A stretch of DNA of 23,697 nt from DATCJU01 sp036562635 (GCA_036562635.1 DATCJU010000071.1:1-23697), one strand, 5' to 3'; shown: positions 1-7,164, counted from the stretch's first letter. Made by a program: numbers and translations. The notes: generated by a model from the sequence alone, not told the origin.

Positions 1-446
1 CGCTGGGCCTGTTCGACACCTGGGCCGGCCTGATCATCCCCTACATCACCTTCTCCCTGCCGTTGGCCATCTACACGCTGTCGGCTTTCTTCCGGGAGAT
101 TCCCTGGGAACTGGAGAAGGCGGCGAAGATGGACGGGGCCACCCCCGCTCAGGCCTTCTTCCGGGTGATCGCCCCGTTGGCCGCGCCGGGCGTGTTCACC
201 ACCGCCATCCTGGTGTTCATCTTCTGCTGGAACGACTTCCTGTTCGCGGTCTCCCTGACCTCGACGGAACGGTCGCGGACCGTGCCGCCGGCACTGTCCC
301 TGTTCACCGGTAGCTCGCAGTTCGAGGATCCGACGGGAACGGTCTCCGCGGCGGCCGTGGTGATCACGATCCCGATCGTGCTGTTCGTGTTGTTCTTCCA
401 GCGCCGCATCGTCGCGGGCCTGACGTCCGGCGCGGTCAAGGGTTAG
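1..446 (+). CDS. Sugar ABC transporter permease, MalG type (3' part, 5' end outside window)
   Basis: This is the C-terminal ~148 residues of an inner-membrane permease of a carbohydrate ABC importer. It is open from the left edge (first full codon at 3) to the TAG at 444-446. The visible part carries the EAA loop that docks on the ATPase (ELEKAAKMDGATPAQAFF, then an I-PL-P pattern). Hydrophobic segments follow around TAILVFIFCWNDF and VVITIPIVLFVLFF, and the protein ends in the usual short basic/glycine tail. The ATPase gene follows immediately and its ribosome binding site overlaps this stop codon, so the two are co-transcribed and probably translationally coupled. The binding protein and partner permease presumably lie upstream, outside the window. 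The substrate cannot be told from this fragment. Confidence 0.9.
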   Translation, partial: LGLFDTWAGLIIPYITFSLPLAIYTLSAFFREIPWELEKAAKMDGATPAQAFFRVIAPLAAPGVFTTAILVFIFCWNDFLFAVSLTSTERSRTVPPALSLFTGSSQFEDPTGTVSAAAVVITIPIVLFVLFFQRRIVAGLTSGAVKG

Positions 447-458
447 GTGGGCAGCCAG

Positions 459-1649
459 ATGGCTGAGATCGTCTTGGACAAGGTGAGCAAGCGGTTTCCG
501 GACGGCGCCGTCGCGGTGCGGGACGTGGACCTGCAGATCGCGGACGGTGAGTTCGTGATCCTGGTCGGTCCTTCCGGCTGTGGGAAGTCCACGACGCTGA
601 ACATGATCGCCGGGCTGGAGGACATCACCTCCGGGGAACTGCGCATCGACGGCGAGCGGATGAACGAGCGGGCACCCAAGGACCGGGACATCGCGATGGT
701 GTTCCAGTCCTACGCCCTGTACCCGCACATGACGGTCCGGGAGAACATGGCCTTCCCGCTGCGGCTGGCGAAGGTGGACAAGGAGACCGTCAACCGGAAG
801 GTCGAGGAGGCCGCCCGCATCCTGGACCTGACCCAGCACCTGGACCGCAAGCCCTCCCAGCTCTCCGGCGGTCAGCGTCAGCGGGTGGCGATGGGCCGGG
901 CCATCGTGCGCAACCCCAAGGCTTTCCTGATGGACGAGCCGCTGTCCAACCTGGATGCCAAACTGCGGGTGCAGATGCGCACCGAGGTGTCCCGCATCCA
1001 GCGGAGGCTGGGCACGACCACGGTGTACGTGACGCACGACCAGACCGAGGCCATGACCCTGGGCGACCGGGTGGTGGTGATGCGCGGCGGCGTGGTGCAG
1101 CAGATCGGGCCGCCCCAGGAGCTCTACGACCACCCGGCCAACCTGTTCGTCGCCGGGTTCATCGGCTCGCCGTCGATGAACTTCATCCTGGCCAGGATCG
1201 AGGACGGCAAGCTGCGCACCGGTCTGGGCGACCTGGTGCTCACCGACCGGCTGCGGCAGCTGCTGGAGGTCGGCAACGCCCCCCGTGAGGTGATCCTGGG
1301 AGTTCGCCCCGAGCACTTCGAGGACGCCAAGCTGGTCGACGACGCCGCCCGGGCCCGCGGCGCCGTCTACCGGGGACCGGTGGACGTGGTCGAGTCGATG
1401 GGGTCGGACAAGTACGCCTACTTCACCCTCACCGGGGAACGGGCGAGCACGGCCGAGCTGGAGGAACTGGCGGCCGACGCGGGGGTGACCGATCTGCGCG
1501 CCTCCGGTGAGCAGCTGGTGACCCGGCTGTCCGCGGCCTCTCCGGTGCGGGAGGGCGAGACGGCGGAGGTGTGGTTCGACCTGGAGAAGATCCAGCTCTT
1601 CGACCCGGCCGACGGGCGCAACCTGACCCTGGAGCGGACCACGACCTGA
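459..1649 (+). CDS. ugpC: Sugar ABC transporter ATP-binding protein, UgpC/MsmK/MalK type
   Basis: This is the cytoplasmic ATPase (396 aa) that powers a carbohydrate importer. Seen motifs: Walker A GPSGCGKST at 37-45, Q-loop Q83, signature LSGGQRQ at 135-141, Walker B FLMDEP at 156-161, D-loop SNLD at 163-166 and switch H193. After the ATPase domain comes a C-terminal regulatory region of the MalK family with the typical GVRPEHF motif. I chose ATG 459 because AGGTGG at 445-450 lies 8 nt before it. An in-frame GTG at 447 would put the Shine-Dalgarno inside the gene. In actinobacteria one such ATPase often serves several sugar importers, so a multi-task role is possible, but here it is directly linked to the permease upstream. 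A strong hairpin ends the operon. Confidence 0.93.
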   Translation: MAEIVLDKVSKRFPDGAVAVRDVDLQIADGEFVILVGPSGCGKSTTLNMIAGLEDITSGELRIDGERMNERAPKDRDIAMVFQSYALYPHMTVRENMAFPLRLAKVDKETVNRKVEEAARILDLTQHLDRKPSQLSGGQRQRVAMGRAIVRNPKAFLMDEPLSNLDAKLRVQMRTEVSRIQRRLGTTTVYVTHDQTEAMTLGDRVVVMRGGVVQQIGPPQELYDHPANLFVAGFIGSPSMNFILARIEDGKLRTGLGDLVLTDRLRQLLEVGNAPREVILGVRPEHFEDAKLVDDAARARGAVYRGPVDVVESMGSDKYAYFTLTGERASTAELEELAADAGVTDLRASGEQLVTRLSAASPVREGETAEVWFDLEKIQLFDPADGRNLTLERTTT

Positions 1650-1654
1650 GCGGC

Positions 1655-1701
1655 CCCCGACGGCGGGTCCGGGACGGGAGCGGCCGGACCCGCCGTCGGG
1701 G
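1655..1701. terminator. Bidirectional hairpin terminator between convergent genes
   Basis: A perfect 18-bp inverted repeat (arms 1655-1672 and 1684-1701, beginning CCCCGACGGCGG) encloses an 11-nt loop. It lies 5 nt after the ATPase stop and 10 nt beyond the stop of the minus-strand ParB-like gene, so it can serve both. There is no U-tract, as is common for actinobacterial terminators. Confidence 0.8.
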
Positions 1702-1711
1702 CCCGCCCCGA

Positions 1712-2557
1712 TCAACGGCGCCGTTGCTCGCGCAGGGAGGCCAGCACCTCCTCGTCCCAGCGGTGCTCGCGGACCAGGCGGTACCGCTCGGCGGACAGCC
1801 GCAGGTAGGCCTCGGCCTCGGTGGCCTCCCCGATCAGGTCGGCCTGGGCCAGCATGCTCACCACCGGCTGGTACTCCTCGGTGTACCAGCGCCGGGCGAC
1901 GGTGGCTCGGTCGAGGAACCGGCCCTCGTCCTGCATCAACCGGAACCCCCACGCCTCCACCGTCACCCCGAGGTCGGCGTAGTCCCACGGGTCGGTGAAC
2001 ACGATCGCCGCCTGGGCGGGACCGGGCAACGGCACCCGCTCCAGGAAGACCCGACGGTAGTCCTTGACGATCAGGTCCCCCCGGTAGCGGATGCCGTGTG
2101 GGTCGACCCGGGTCAGCACCTCGGTGACGTAGGCCTCGATGGTCTCCTGACGCAGGGCGAGGGCCACCGAGACCCGGTGGTGCCCGTCCTTGACGAAGTG
2201 CAGTTCGCCCACCCGGTAGACGTCGATCGGGGGAATCGGCTCCCCGCGCCGCTGCGCGGCGGCCAGACGCTGCCAGCGTTGCCGCACCCGGGCGGACGTG
2301 GGGCGGAACCTGCGGTCGAAGTCGGCGGTGCGGTTGACGCTGCCGACGATGCTGTCGAGCCGGATGACCTGCAGACCCAGCCGTCGCTCTCCCGTCCGGC
2401 CCAGGGCGGCGATCACCTCGTCGAACGGGATCATCATGTTGACGTCGTCCGGCTCGATACGCAGTCGTGCGGCCAGTCTGGACAGCACCTGACGGCGGCG
2501 GACGCGCAGGAAGTCGTTCTCCGCGTCCGCGCTGGGGAAACCGGTGTCACCGCGCAC
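1712..2557 (-). CDS. ParB-like (ParB/Srx fold) protein
   Basis: This is a 281-aa soluble protein resembling those annotated as ParB-like in many actinomycetes. The recognisable core is the ParB/sulfiredoxin-fold box VKDGHHRVSVALA in the middle of the protein. Before it comes a segment with the pattern of a preferred residue list (FRPTSARVRQRWQRLA, then PPIDVYRVGELHF). There is no obvious ParB helix-turn-helix or CTPase-type GERR box, so chromosome segregation is unlikely to be its role; the true function is unknown. The start is GTG 2557, with GGAGG 6 nt upstream. It overlaps the end of the upstream metallophosphoesterase gene by 11 nt, so the pair is translationally coupled and the two proteins probably act together. 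Confidence 0.8.
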   Translation of the reverse strand: MRGDTGFPSADAENDFLRVRRRQVLSRLAARLRIEPDDVNMMIPFDEVIAALGRTGERRLGLQVIRLDSIVGSVNRTADFDRRFRPTSARVRQRWQRLAAAQRRGEPIPPIDVYRVGELHFVKDGHHRVSVALALRQETIEAYVTEVLTRVDPHGIRYRGDLIVKDYRRVFLERVPLPGPAQAAIVFTDPWDYADLGVTVEAWGFRLMQDEGRFLDRATVARRWYTEEYQPVVSMLAQADLIGEATEAEAYLRLSAERYRLVREHRWDEEVLASLREQRRR

Positions 2558-3227
2558 GGGGCGCCTCCGGCTCGGTATCGCTCAGGTCGAGCACCCGGTA
2601 GCCGACCGCGTTGACCACCCGGGTGCCCTCCAGGACACGGTCGGGAACCGGCTCGCCGTACGGGTGGATGTGTCCGTGCACCAGCAGTGTCGGCTGCAGC
2701 CGGCGCACGGTCTCGTGCAGACAGGCGAATCCGCGGTGCGGTGGGTCCGGCCGGTCACCGCAACCCAGCGGCGGGGAGTGGGTGAGCAGGACGTCCACGC
2801 CACGACCGTCCCGCATCCGCCGCCATGCTGCCAGCCGGACCAGGCGGCGGGCCCGTCGCGCCTGTTGCCGCTCGGTCCACTGGTTCGGTCCCTCGCGGTA
2901 GCGCAACGAGCCGCCCAGGCCGGCGATCCGCAGCCCGGCGATGTCGACCACCCGCCCGTCCACGTTCACCCCGCCGGCCGGACCGGGCCAGCGGGTGGGG
3001 ATGCCGGCCCGGGTCCACAGACCCCGCACCCTGCGGTAGCCGGACAGGTCGGGGTCGTGGTTGCCCGGGACGAACACGCACGGGCAGTCCAGGGCGTCGA
3101 CCAGGTACTCCAGGTACTCGGCGGGCAGGTCGCCCGCGGCGAGCACCAGGTCGACCTCGAAGCGGCGGACCTGCTCGCTCCACAGCTGCTCGACCGTCTC
3201 GTCGGCCACGGCCAGCACCCGGGCCAT
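2547..3227 (-). CDS. Calcineurin-like metallophosphoesterase
   Basis: This is a predicted cytoplasmic phosphoesterase of 226 aa. Seen motifs: GD at 32-33, GNHD at 55-58, TH-SPP with H150, and GHxH within HGHIHP at 184-189. The first canonical motif D-x-H is replaced by D9-E10-T11 in AVADET, so one metal ligand differs from the textbook set. I chose ATG 3227 over the upstream in-frame GTG 3254 because a TACGCT -10 box lies exactly 6 nt before the ATG, which suggests a leaderless transcript, and because the product then begins directly with the first beta strand (MARVLAVAD). It overlaps the ParB-like gene by 11 nt and is divergent from the DUF2332 gene. The substrate is unknown. Confidence 0.85.
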   Translation of the reverse strand: MARVLAVADETVEQLWSEQVRRFEVDLVLAAGDLPAEYLEYLVDALDCPCVFVPGNHDPDLSGYRRVRGLWTRAGIPTRWPGPAGGVNVDGRVVDIAGLRIAGLGGSLRYREGPNQWTERQQARRARRLVRLAAWRRMRDGRGVDVLLTHSPPLGCGDRPDPPHRGFACLHETVRRLQPTLLVHGHIHPYGEPVPDRVLEGTRVVNAVGYRVLDLSDTEPEAPRAR

Positions 3228-3233
3228 ACGACG

Positions 3234-3239
3234 AGCGTA
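3234..3239 (-). promoter_or_regulatory. -10 box (TACGCT) for leaderless metallophosphoesterase mRNA
   Basis: TACGCT on the minus strand lies 6 nt upstream of ATG 3227 and fits the actinobacterial TANNNT consensus with transcription starting at or next to the start codon. No good Shine-Dalgarno is present. No clear -35 was seen. Confidence 0.5.
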
Positions 3240-3328
3240 CGTCCGCCGTGGCACCCCGCTCGTCGACTGCGGTCGTCACCATCGGCGGGTTCGGCCGGTG
3301 CGGGGTGCCGCAGACCGGTGACCGAGGT

Positions 3329-3334
3329 TAGCGT
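3329..3334 (+). promoter_or_regulatory. -10 box (TAGCGT) for leaderless DUF2332 mRNA
   Basis: TAGCGT lies 6 nt before GTG 3341. Together with the minus-strand box at 3234-3239 it forms a pair of divergent, apparently leaderless promoters in a 113-bp gap. This spacing is the main reason for choosing GTG 3341 as the start. Confidence 0.45.
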
Positions 3335-3340
3335 CGACGC

Positions 3341-4447
3341 GTGCCGAACGTGTCGAACCGCTTGCCCGAACTGTTCCGGGAGCAGGCCCGTGGTTGTGCG
3401 AAGCTCCGGAGCCCGTTGACCGCCGCACTGTTGTTCGCGGCCGCGGACGACCTGGAGGCGGGCGGGGTGACCGCCGCCGTGATGGCCGGCGCCGAGCGGG
3501 ACCGCGACGGCACCGTGCCGGGTCTGCGGTTCGCCGGGGCGCTGCACCGTCTGGTCCTGGAGGGACGGGCCCCGGAGCTGGCCAGGCACTACCCCACGGT
3601 CGGTGGGGAACCGGACCTGGACCGGCTGTGGGCGGACACCGTCCCGGTGCTGGAGAACAACGTCGCGGAACTGCGCGAGCGCATCCGGTCCACCGTGGTG
3701 CAGACCAACGAACCGGGGCGCAGCGCCCCGCTCTACGGTGGGCTGCTGGTGGCCAGTCAGCGTGCGGCGGCCGCGGCGGGCCGGGCGGAGCCGTTCCCGG
3801 TGTGTCTGCTGGAACTGGGGGCCAGCGGCGGGCTGAACCTGCGGCCGCACCGGGTGGCCCTGCGGGTGCCCGGGGTGGGGGTGCTCGGTGACCCGGACAG
3901 CCCGCTGCAGTTCGACCCGGAGTGGACCGGGCTGCCGCAGGCCGACCTGACCAGGCCGCTGCAGCTGGTGGAGCGCGCCGCGTGCGACGTCAACCCGGTG
4001 GACGTGACCTCCCGGGAGGGGCGGCTCCACCTGTCCTCGTTCGTGTGGGCCGACCAGCTCGACCGTTGGAACCGTCTGCAGGCGGCGCTACGCCTGGCCG
4101 CGACCGACCCGGTGCCGGTGGAGCGGGCCGGCGGTCCCGACTGGCTCGCGGAGGCGTTGCGACGGGAGCGTCGGGGAGTGCTCACGGTGGTGTGGCACTC
4201 GGTGGTGTGGCAGTACGTGAGTCCGGCGGACCGGGCGAGGGGCCGGGAGGTGGTGGCCGCGGCCGCGGCCAGGGCCACGCACGACGCACCGTTGGCGCTG
4301 CTGGTCTACGAGTCGCGTCGTGCCGAGTCCGGCGGCTACCGGTTCGACCTGTTGCTGCGGTTGTGGCCGGCCGGGCTGTCGCTGCGGCTGGGCAGTGGTG
4401 GCGGCCACGGTACGCCGTTCACCTGGAAGGAACGCGTCTGGGACTGA
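3341..4447 (+). CDS. DUF2332 family protein
   Basis: This is a 368-aa cytoplasmic protein without signal peptide or membrane segment. It matches the DUF2332 family, common in actinomycetes and of unknown function. Recognisable family segments are the N-terminal LFREQARGCA, the central VCLLELGASGGLNL, the SFVWADQLDRWNRLQAAL region, and TVVWHSVVWQYV near the C-terminus. The glycine-rich ELGASGGLNL resembles motif I of SAM-dependent methyltransferases, so a methyltransferase-like fold is possible; that is inference only. The start is GTG 3341, supported by a -10 box 6 nt upstream. An in-frame GTG at 3350 is the alternative. It is monocistronic, facing the small membrane peptide gene. Confidence 0.85.
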   Translation: MPNVSNRLPELFREQARGCAKLRSPLTAALLFAAADDLEAGGVTAAVMAGAERDRDGTVPGLRFAGALHRLVLEGRAPELARHYPTVGGEPDLDRLWADTVPVLENNVAELRERIRSTVVQTNEPGRSAPLYGGLLVASQRAAAAAGRAEPFPVCLLELGASGGLNLRPHRVALRVPGVGVLGDPDSPLQFDPEWTGLPQADLTRPLQLVERAACDVNPVDVTSREGRLHLSSFVWADQLDRWNRLQAALRLAATDPVPVERAGGPDWLAEALRRERRGVLTVVWHSVVWQYVSPADRARGREVVAAAAARATHDAPLALLVYESRRAESGGYRFDLLLRLWPAGLSLRLGSGGGHGTPFTWKERVWD

Positions 4448-4456
4448 CGGCCGACC

Positions 4457-4481
4457 CCGTCGCGGTGTCACCGGTGGACGG
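4457..4481. terminator. Possible hairpin terminator between convergent genes
   Basis: CCGTC/GACGG arms (4457-4461, 4477-4481) enclose a second CGG/CCG stem. It sits 9 nt after the DUF2332 stop and 5 nt beyond the stop of the minus-strand small membrane gene. The stem is modest, so this is tentative. Confidence 0.35.
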
Positions 4482-4486
4482 CGGGA

Positions 4487-4582
4487 TCAGGCACCGTGGG
4501 CGATCAGCACCGTCACGGTGGTCAACCAGGCCAGGGCACAGGCGAGGATCCAGAAACGGAGGTTGGTGAGCAGACGGACCAT
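4487..4582 (-). CDS. Small single-pass membrane peptide (31 aa)
   Basis: This is a 31-residue ORF, MVRLLTNLRF through AHGA, with one hydrophobic helix (FWILACALAWLTTVTVLIA, about residues 10-28) and a basic N-terminus, the topology of a small membrane protein. Translation looks strong: AAAGGAGG (forward 4588-4595) is an almost perfect Shine-Dalgarno 5 nt from the ATG. The reading frame is open further upstream, but that extension lacks hydrophobic or conserved features and would bury this SD. It lies downstream of corA on the same strand, separated by two hairpins, so it probably has its own promoter in the 134 nt before it. I do not recognise the family and no function is assigned. Confidence 0.65.
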   Translation of the reverse strand: MVRLLTNLRFWILACALAWLTTVTVLIAHGA

Positions 4583-4716
4583 CGCTGCCTCCTTTCGGGT
4601 CGAGTCGCTCGGCGGTGTCCGTGACACCGGGGCGGTGGACGGTGCTCGTGGTGCGGTGTGTGCGCCTAAGTGGGCACGGTCCTGGTCGGGCCGAACGGAT
4701 CCGGCCCGGTTCGGGA

Positions 4717-4765
4717 CGGTGTCGGGACGCCCCGACACCGGTGGGTGCGGGCCGGTGCGGCCCGC
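4717..4765 (-). terminator. Tandem hairpin terminator after corA
   Basis: Two hairpins lie just beyond the corA stop. Arms 4747-4753/4759-4765 (GCGGGCC, 5-nt loop) are followed on the minus strand by the stronger 4717-4726/4731-4740 (10-bp perfect stem CGGTGTCGGG, 4-nt loop). No U-tract is present. Confidence 0.65.
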
Positions 4766-4771
4766 GGTCGT

Positions 4772-5860
4772 TCACAACCAGCGGTTGCGGCGGAATATGC
4801 GGTACAGCACGACGCAGGCGGTGATCATCACGCCGATGACCACCGGATAGCCGTACTTCATGTGCAGTTCCGGCATGTGGTCGAAGTTCATGCCGTAGAC
4901 GCCGGCGATCATCGTCGGCGTGGAGATGATCGCGACCCAAGCCGAGATCTTCCGCATGTCGGTGTTCTGCCGCAGCGTGATCTTGGCGAGGGCCGCGTCG
5001 ATCAGTGTGGTGAGCAGCTCGTCGAACCCGGTGACGCGCTCCCGCACGGTTGTCAGGTGGTCCTCGACGTCCCGGAAGTAGGACCGCACCTCGCCGGGGA
5101 CCAGGGGGGTGTATCCCTCGGCGAGCTGGCGCAGTGGCTGGGCCAGCGGCTGCACCGCCCGGCGGAACTCCAGCACCTCGCGCTTGAGGGCGTAGAGCTG
5201 CTCGATGGCCGGGATGCGGTGCGGGTCGAAGACCTCCGCCTCGACGCGGTCGATGTCCTCCTCGACCTGGTTGGTGACCGCCAGGTAGCTGTCCACCACG
5301 TGGTCGGCGATGGCGTGGAGCACCGCGGCCGGGCCGAGCAGGAGCTGCTCGGGGTCGTCCTCCAGCTGGCGGCGCACCCGGCCCAGGCCGGAATGCCGGC
5401 CGTGCCGGACGGTGACCACGAAATCGGGTCCGAGGAACACCATCAGCTCACCGGTTTCCACCAGCTCGCTGGCGGAGGTGGGCGAGTCGTTCCCGCCGAC
5501 GTAGCGGACCGTTTTGAACACCGTGAAGAGCACGTTGTCGTAGTGCTCCAACTTGGGGCGCTGGTGTGCGTGCACCGCGTCCTCGACGGCCAGGTCGTGC
5601 AGGCCGAAGGTGTCGGCGATTCCCCGGAACTGTTCCTCGTTCGGTTCGTGGAGCCCGATCCAGACGAATCCCTCACCGAGTTCCCGCACGGTGCGTACGG
5701 CCTCGGTGTGGGTGCGGCGCCCGGGCAGGCGACGGCCGTTCACGTAGACCCCGCAGTCCACCACGTTGGCGGAGAGCGGAACCCGGATGGGCGGCAGGGA
5801 GGTGCGGTTGCTGGAGCGGGCCACACGGCCACGCAGGACCAGGCTGGGAATCGACGGCAT
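4772..5860 (-). CDS. corA: CorA-type magnesium/cobalt transporter
   Basis: This is an inner-membrane divalent cation channel (362 aa, the usual family length). There is a long cytoplasmic N-terminal domain with the family segments FVWIGLHEPNEEQ, AVEDAVHAHQRPKLEHYD and the long stalk helix (EEDIDRVEAEVFDP onward). Two C-terminal transmembrane helices follow (about 302-321 and 339-355). Between them lies the YGMNF signature (GMN at 323-325) that forms the ion selectivity filter. The C-terminus is basic (YRIFRRNRWL), as in CorA proteins. The start is ATG 5860 with GGAGG 5 nt upstream. The gene is divergent from the MaoC-type gene, and its 5' region carries a possible leader ORF with a hairpin at its end (5954-6034), which might tune expression. 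Confidence 0.95.
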   Translation of the reverse strand: MPSIPSLVLRGRVARSSNRTSLPPIRVPLSANVVDCGVYVNGRRLPGRRTHTEAVRTVRELGEGFVWIGLHEPNEEQFRGIADTFGLHDLAVEDAVHAHQRPKLEHYDNVLFTVFKTVRYVGGNDSPTSASELVETGELMVFLGPDFVVTVRHGRHSGLGRVRRQLEDDPEQLLLGPAAVLHAIADHVVDSYLAVTNQVEEDIDRVEAEVFDPHRIPAIEQLYALKREVLEFRRAVQPLAQPLRQLAEGYTPLVPGEVRSYFRDVEDHLTTVRERVTGFDELLTTLIDAALAKITLRQNTDMRKISAWVAIISTPTMIAGVYGMNFDHMPELHMKYGYPVVIGVMITACVVLYRIFRRNRWL

Positions 5861-5953
5861 GACGACCTCCAGGCGCTCACGTCGTTGGGGCGTACGACGT
5901 GCCGGACACGGCGGGCCGGGTCCGACTTCCTGAGGCGTCCTGGCCGGACGAAC

Positions 5954-5980
5954 GAGGCCTTAGGCGGCGGAGAAGGCCTC
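5954..5980. promoter_or_regulatory. Inverted repeat overlapping the leader ORF stop codon
   Basis: Perfect 8-bp arms GAGGCCTT (5954-5961) and AAGGCCTC (5973-5980) enclose 11 nt. On the minus strand the hairpin covers the last codons and the TAA of the 24-codon ORF and lies about 95 nt before corA. That position would suit an attenuator or translation-linked switch. No function is shown. Confidence 0.4.
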
Positions 5981-6034
5981 TCCGGCGAGGACGCGGCTGG
6001 TACTGCAGGGAAGCGCGGTATCCGCACTACTCAT
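5960..6034 (-). CDS. Candidate 24-aa leader peptide upstream of corA
   Basis: This is a short ORF, MSSADTALPC to EAFSAA, ending in TAA, with a purine-rich GGAGGAGGTGAGG stretch (forward 6041-6053) starting 6 nt before the ATG. That is a far better ribosome binding site than random GC-rich sequence normally gives. The peptide has no hydrophobic segment and one cysteine. Its stop codon lies within a perfect hairpin stem, and the ORF is 99 nt upstream of corA on the same strand. I read it as a possible leader peptide or uORF in the corA 5' region. It could also be chance. Conservation in relatives would decide. Confidence 0.35.
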   Translation of the reverse strand: MSSADTALPCSTSRVLAGEAFSAA

Positions 6035-6171
6035 CGCGTTCCTCACCTCCTCCGGCCGGGCCCCTGGTCGGTGGATTCGCTCACAGACCAGTTGTCGAGG
6101 TTACCTGCTGCCGATTCAGACTGTCGTCCCCGGTCGGCGGGGGAGCGGTTGCCCTTACAGGAGGTCGCGCA

Positions 6172-6675
6172 GTGCAGTTCGGACGTTACTTCGAGGAGTT
6201 CGAGGTCGGCGCGGTGTACAAGCACTGGCCCGGCAAGACGGTCACCGAGTACGACGACCACCTGTTCTGTCTGCTCACCATGAATCACCACCCGCTCCAC
6301 CTGGACGCGCACTATGCGGAGCAGACCACCGAATTCGGCCGGAACGTGGTGGTGGGCAACTACGTGTACTCGTTGTTGCTGGGTATGTCGGTGCCCGACG
6401 TGTCCGGGAAGGCCATCGCCAACCTCGAGGTGGAGTCGCTGCGTCACGTCGCGCCGACCTTCCACGGCGACACCATCTACGGCGAGACCGAGGTGCTGGA
6501 CAAGACCGAGTCGCGGTCCAAGCCGGACCGGGGCGTGGTGTACGTCGAGACCCGCGGCTACAAGCAGGACGGCACGCTGGTGTGCGTGTTCCGACGCAAG
6601 GTGATGGTGCCCAAGCGCTCCTACGGGGAGGCGCGGGGTGGTGAGCAGCCCGGCCGTCCCGAGTTGAAGCGCTGA
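6172..6675 (+). CDS. MaoC family (hot-dog fold) dehydratase/hydratase
   Basis: This is a 167-aa single hot-dog-domain enzyme of the MaoC type, which adds or removes water from acyl-CoA thioesters. The hydratase box is present in the variant form NHHPLHLD (38-45) instead of D-x-N-P-x-H, as in MaoC proteins of the mesaconyl/methylmalyl-CoA type. The N-terminus GRYFEEFEVG and the segment GMSVPDVSGKAIANLEVESLRH are characteristic. It strongly resembles the MaoC protein found in actinobacteria near branched-chain acyl-CoA catabolism genes (Rv2499c type), but here it stands alone. The start is GTG 6172, fixed by AGGAGG at 6159-6164 with a 7-nt spacer. The open frame upstream to 5899 has no coding character. 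Confidence 0.85.
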   Translation: MQFGRYFEEFEVGAVYKHWPGKTVTEYDDHLFCLLTMNHHPLHLDAHYAEQTTEFGRNVVVGNYVYSLLLGMSVPDVSGKAIANLEVESLRHVAPTFHGDTIYGETEVLDKTESRSKPDRGVVYVETRGYKQDGTLVCVFRRKVMVPKRSYGEARGGEQPGRPELKR

Positions 6676-6694
6676 GGACGGCGCCGGACGCGCG

Positions 6695-6727
6695 TGACCT
6701 CCCCGCGCCCGGGGCGTGGGGAGGTCA
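6695..6727. terminator. Bidirectional hairpin between maoC-like and Nudix genes
   Basis: TGACCTCCCC (6695-6704) pairs with GGGGAGGTCA (6718-6727), a perfect 10-bp stem with a GC-rich 13-nt loop. The Nudix stop codon (TCA at 6725-6727) forms the edge of the stem, so the terminator begins right at the end of that gene. It also lies 19 nt after the MaoC-type stop. Confidence 0.75.
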
Positions 6728-7150
6728 GCTCCGGGGGAGGCAGCCCCAGGCTCGGAGCGTGTCGGCCAACCCCTCGGTGAGCGCCCCCGAGCGCTCCATG
6801 GTGTCGAAGATCACACTGTCCACCCAGTGGACGGCGGAGGTGTCGTCACCTGGGCGAAGATCACCGTGTGTCACCTGACATGCGTAGTCGAAGATCGCAT
6901 ACTTTCCGGTGATTCCGGGGCGTTCCACGCGGCCGATCAGGTGACTCACCGTAACCGTGAGGCCGGTCTCCTCATGGACTTCCCGGATGACGGCCTCGGT
7001 GTCGCTCTCGCCGGGCTCGACCCGTCCTCCGGGCAGTGACCAGCGGCCCTTGCCCGGTTCGTTGGCACGTCGGACCAGCAGGAGGCGGCCCCGCGGGTCG
7101 TGTATGACGGCTCCCACGCAGCGGATCGACGGTTCCTCGGCTCCGGCCAT
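6725..7150 (-). CDS. Nudix hydrolase
   Basis: This is a 141-aa single-domain Nudix hydrolase that cleaves a nucleoside diphosphate linked to another group; the exact substrate is unknown. The Nudix box is complete: G42, E48, then REVHEETGL at 56-64 (G-x5-E-x7-R-E-U-x-E-E-x-G-U). The upstream WSLPGGR strand matches the family. The start is ATG 7150, preceded on the minus strand by a TACGCT -10 box 8 nt away and no Shine-Dalgarno, pointing to a leaderless or nearly leaderless message. The frame stays open far upstream to 8350, but that stretch is antisense to the PH-domain gene and has no Nudix-like content. Confidence 0.88.
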   Translation of the reverse strand: MAGAEEPSIRCVGAVIHDPRGRLLLVRRANEPGKGRWSLPGGRVEPGESDTEAVIREVHEETGLTVTVSHLIGRVERPGITGKYAIFDYACQVTHGDLRPGDDTSAVHWVDSVIFDTMERSGALTEGLADTLRAWGCLPRS

Positions 7151-7158
7151 CGGTACGC

Positions 7159-7164
7159 AGCGTA
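7159..7164 (-). promoter_or_regulatory. -10 box (TACGCT) of the Nudix gene
   Basis: TACGCT on the minus strand is 8 nt before ATG 7150, the same hexamer used upstream of the metallophosphoesterase and ferritin-like genes. Leaderless or near-leaderless transcription is inferred. Confidence 0.4.

Noticed and set aside
447..458. GTG 447 as start of the ATPase
   Set aside because: The ribosome binding site AGGTGG overlaps it; ATG 459 has correct spacing and gives the family N-terminus.
4670..6283. 537-codon plus-strand open frame opposite corA
   Set aside because: It mirrors the corA codons, rich in His/Gln/Val-Asp, with no family features; CorA on the other strand is certain.
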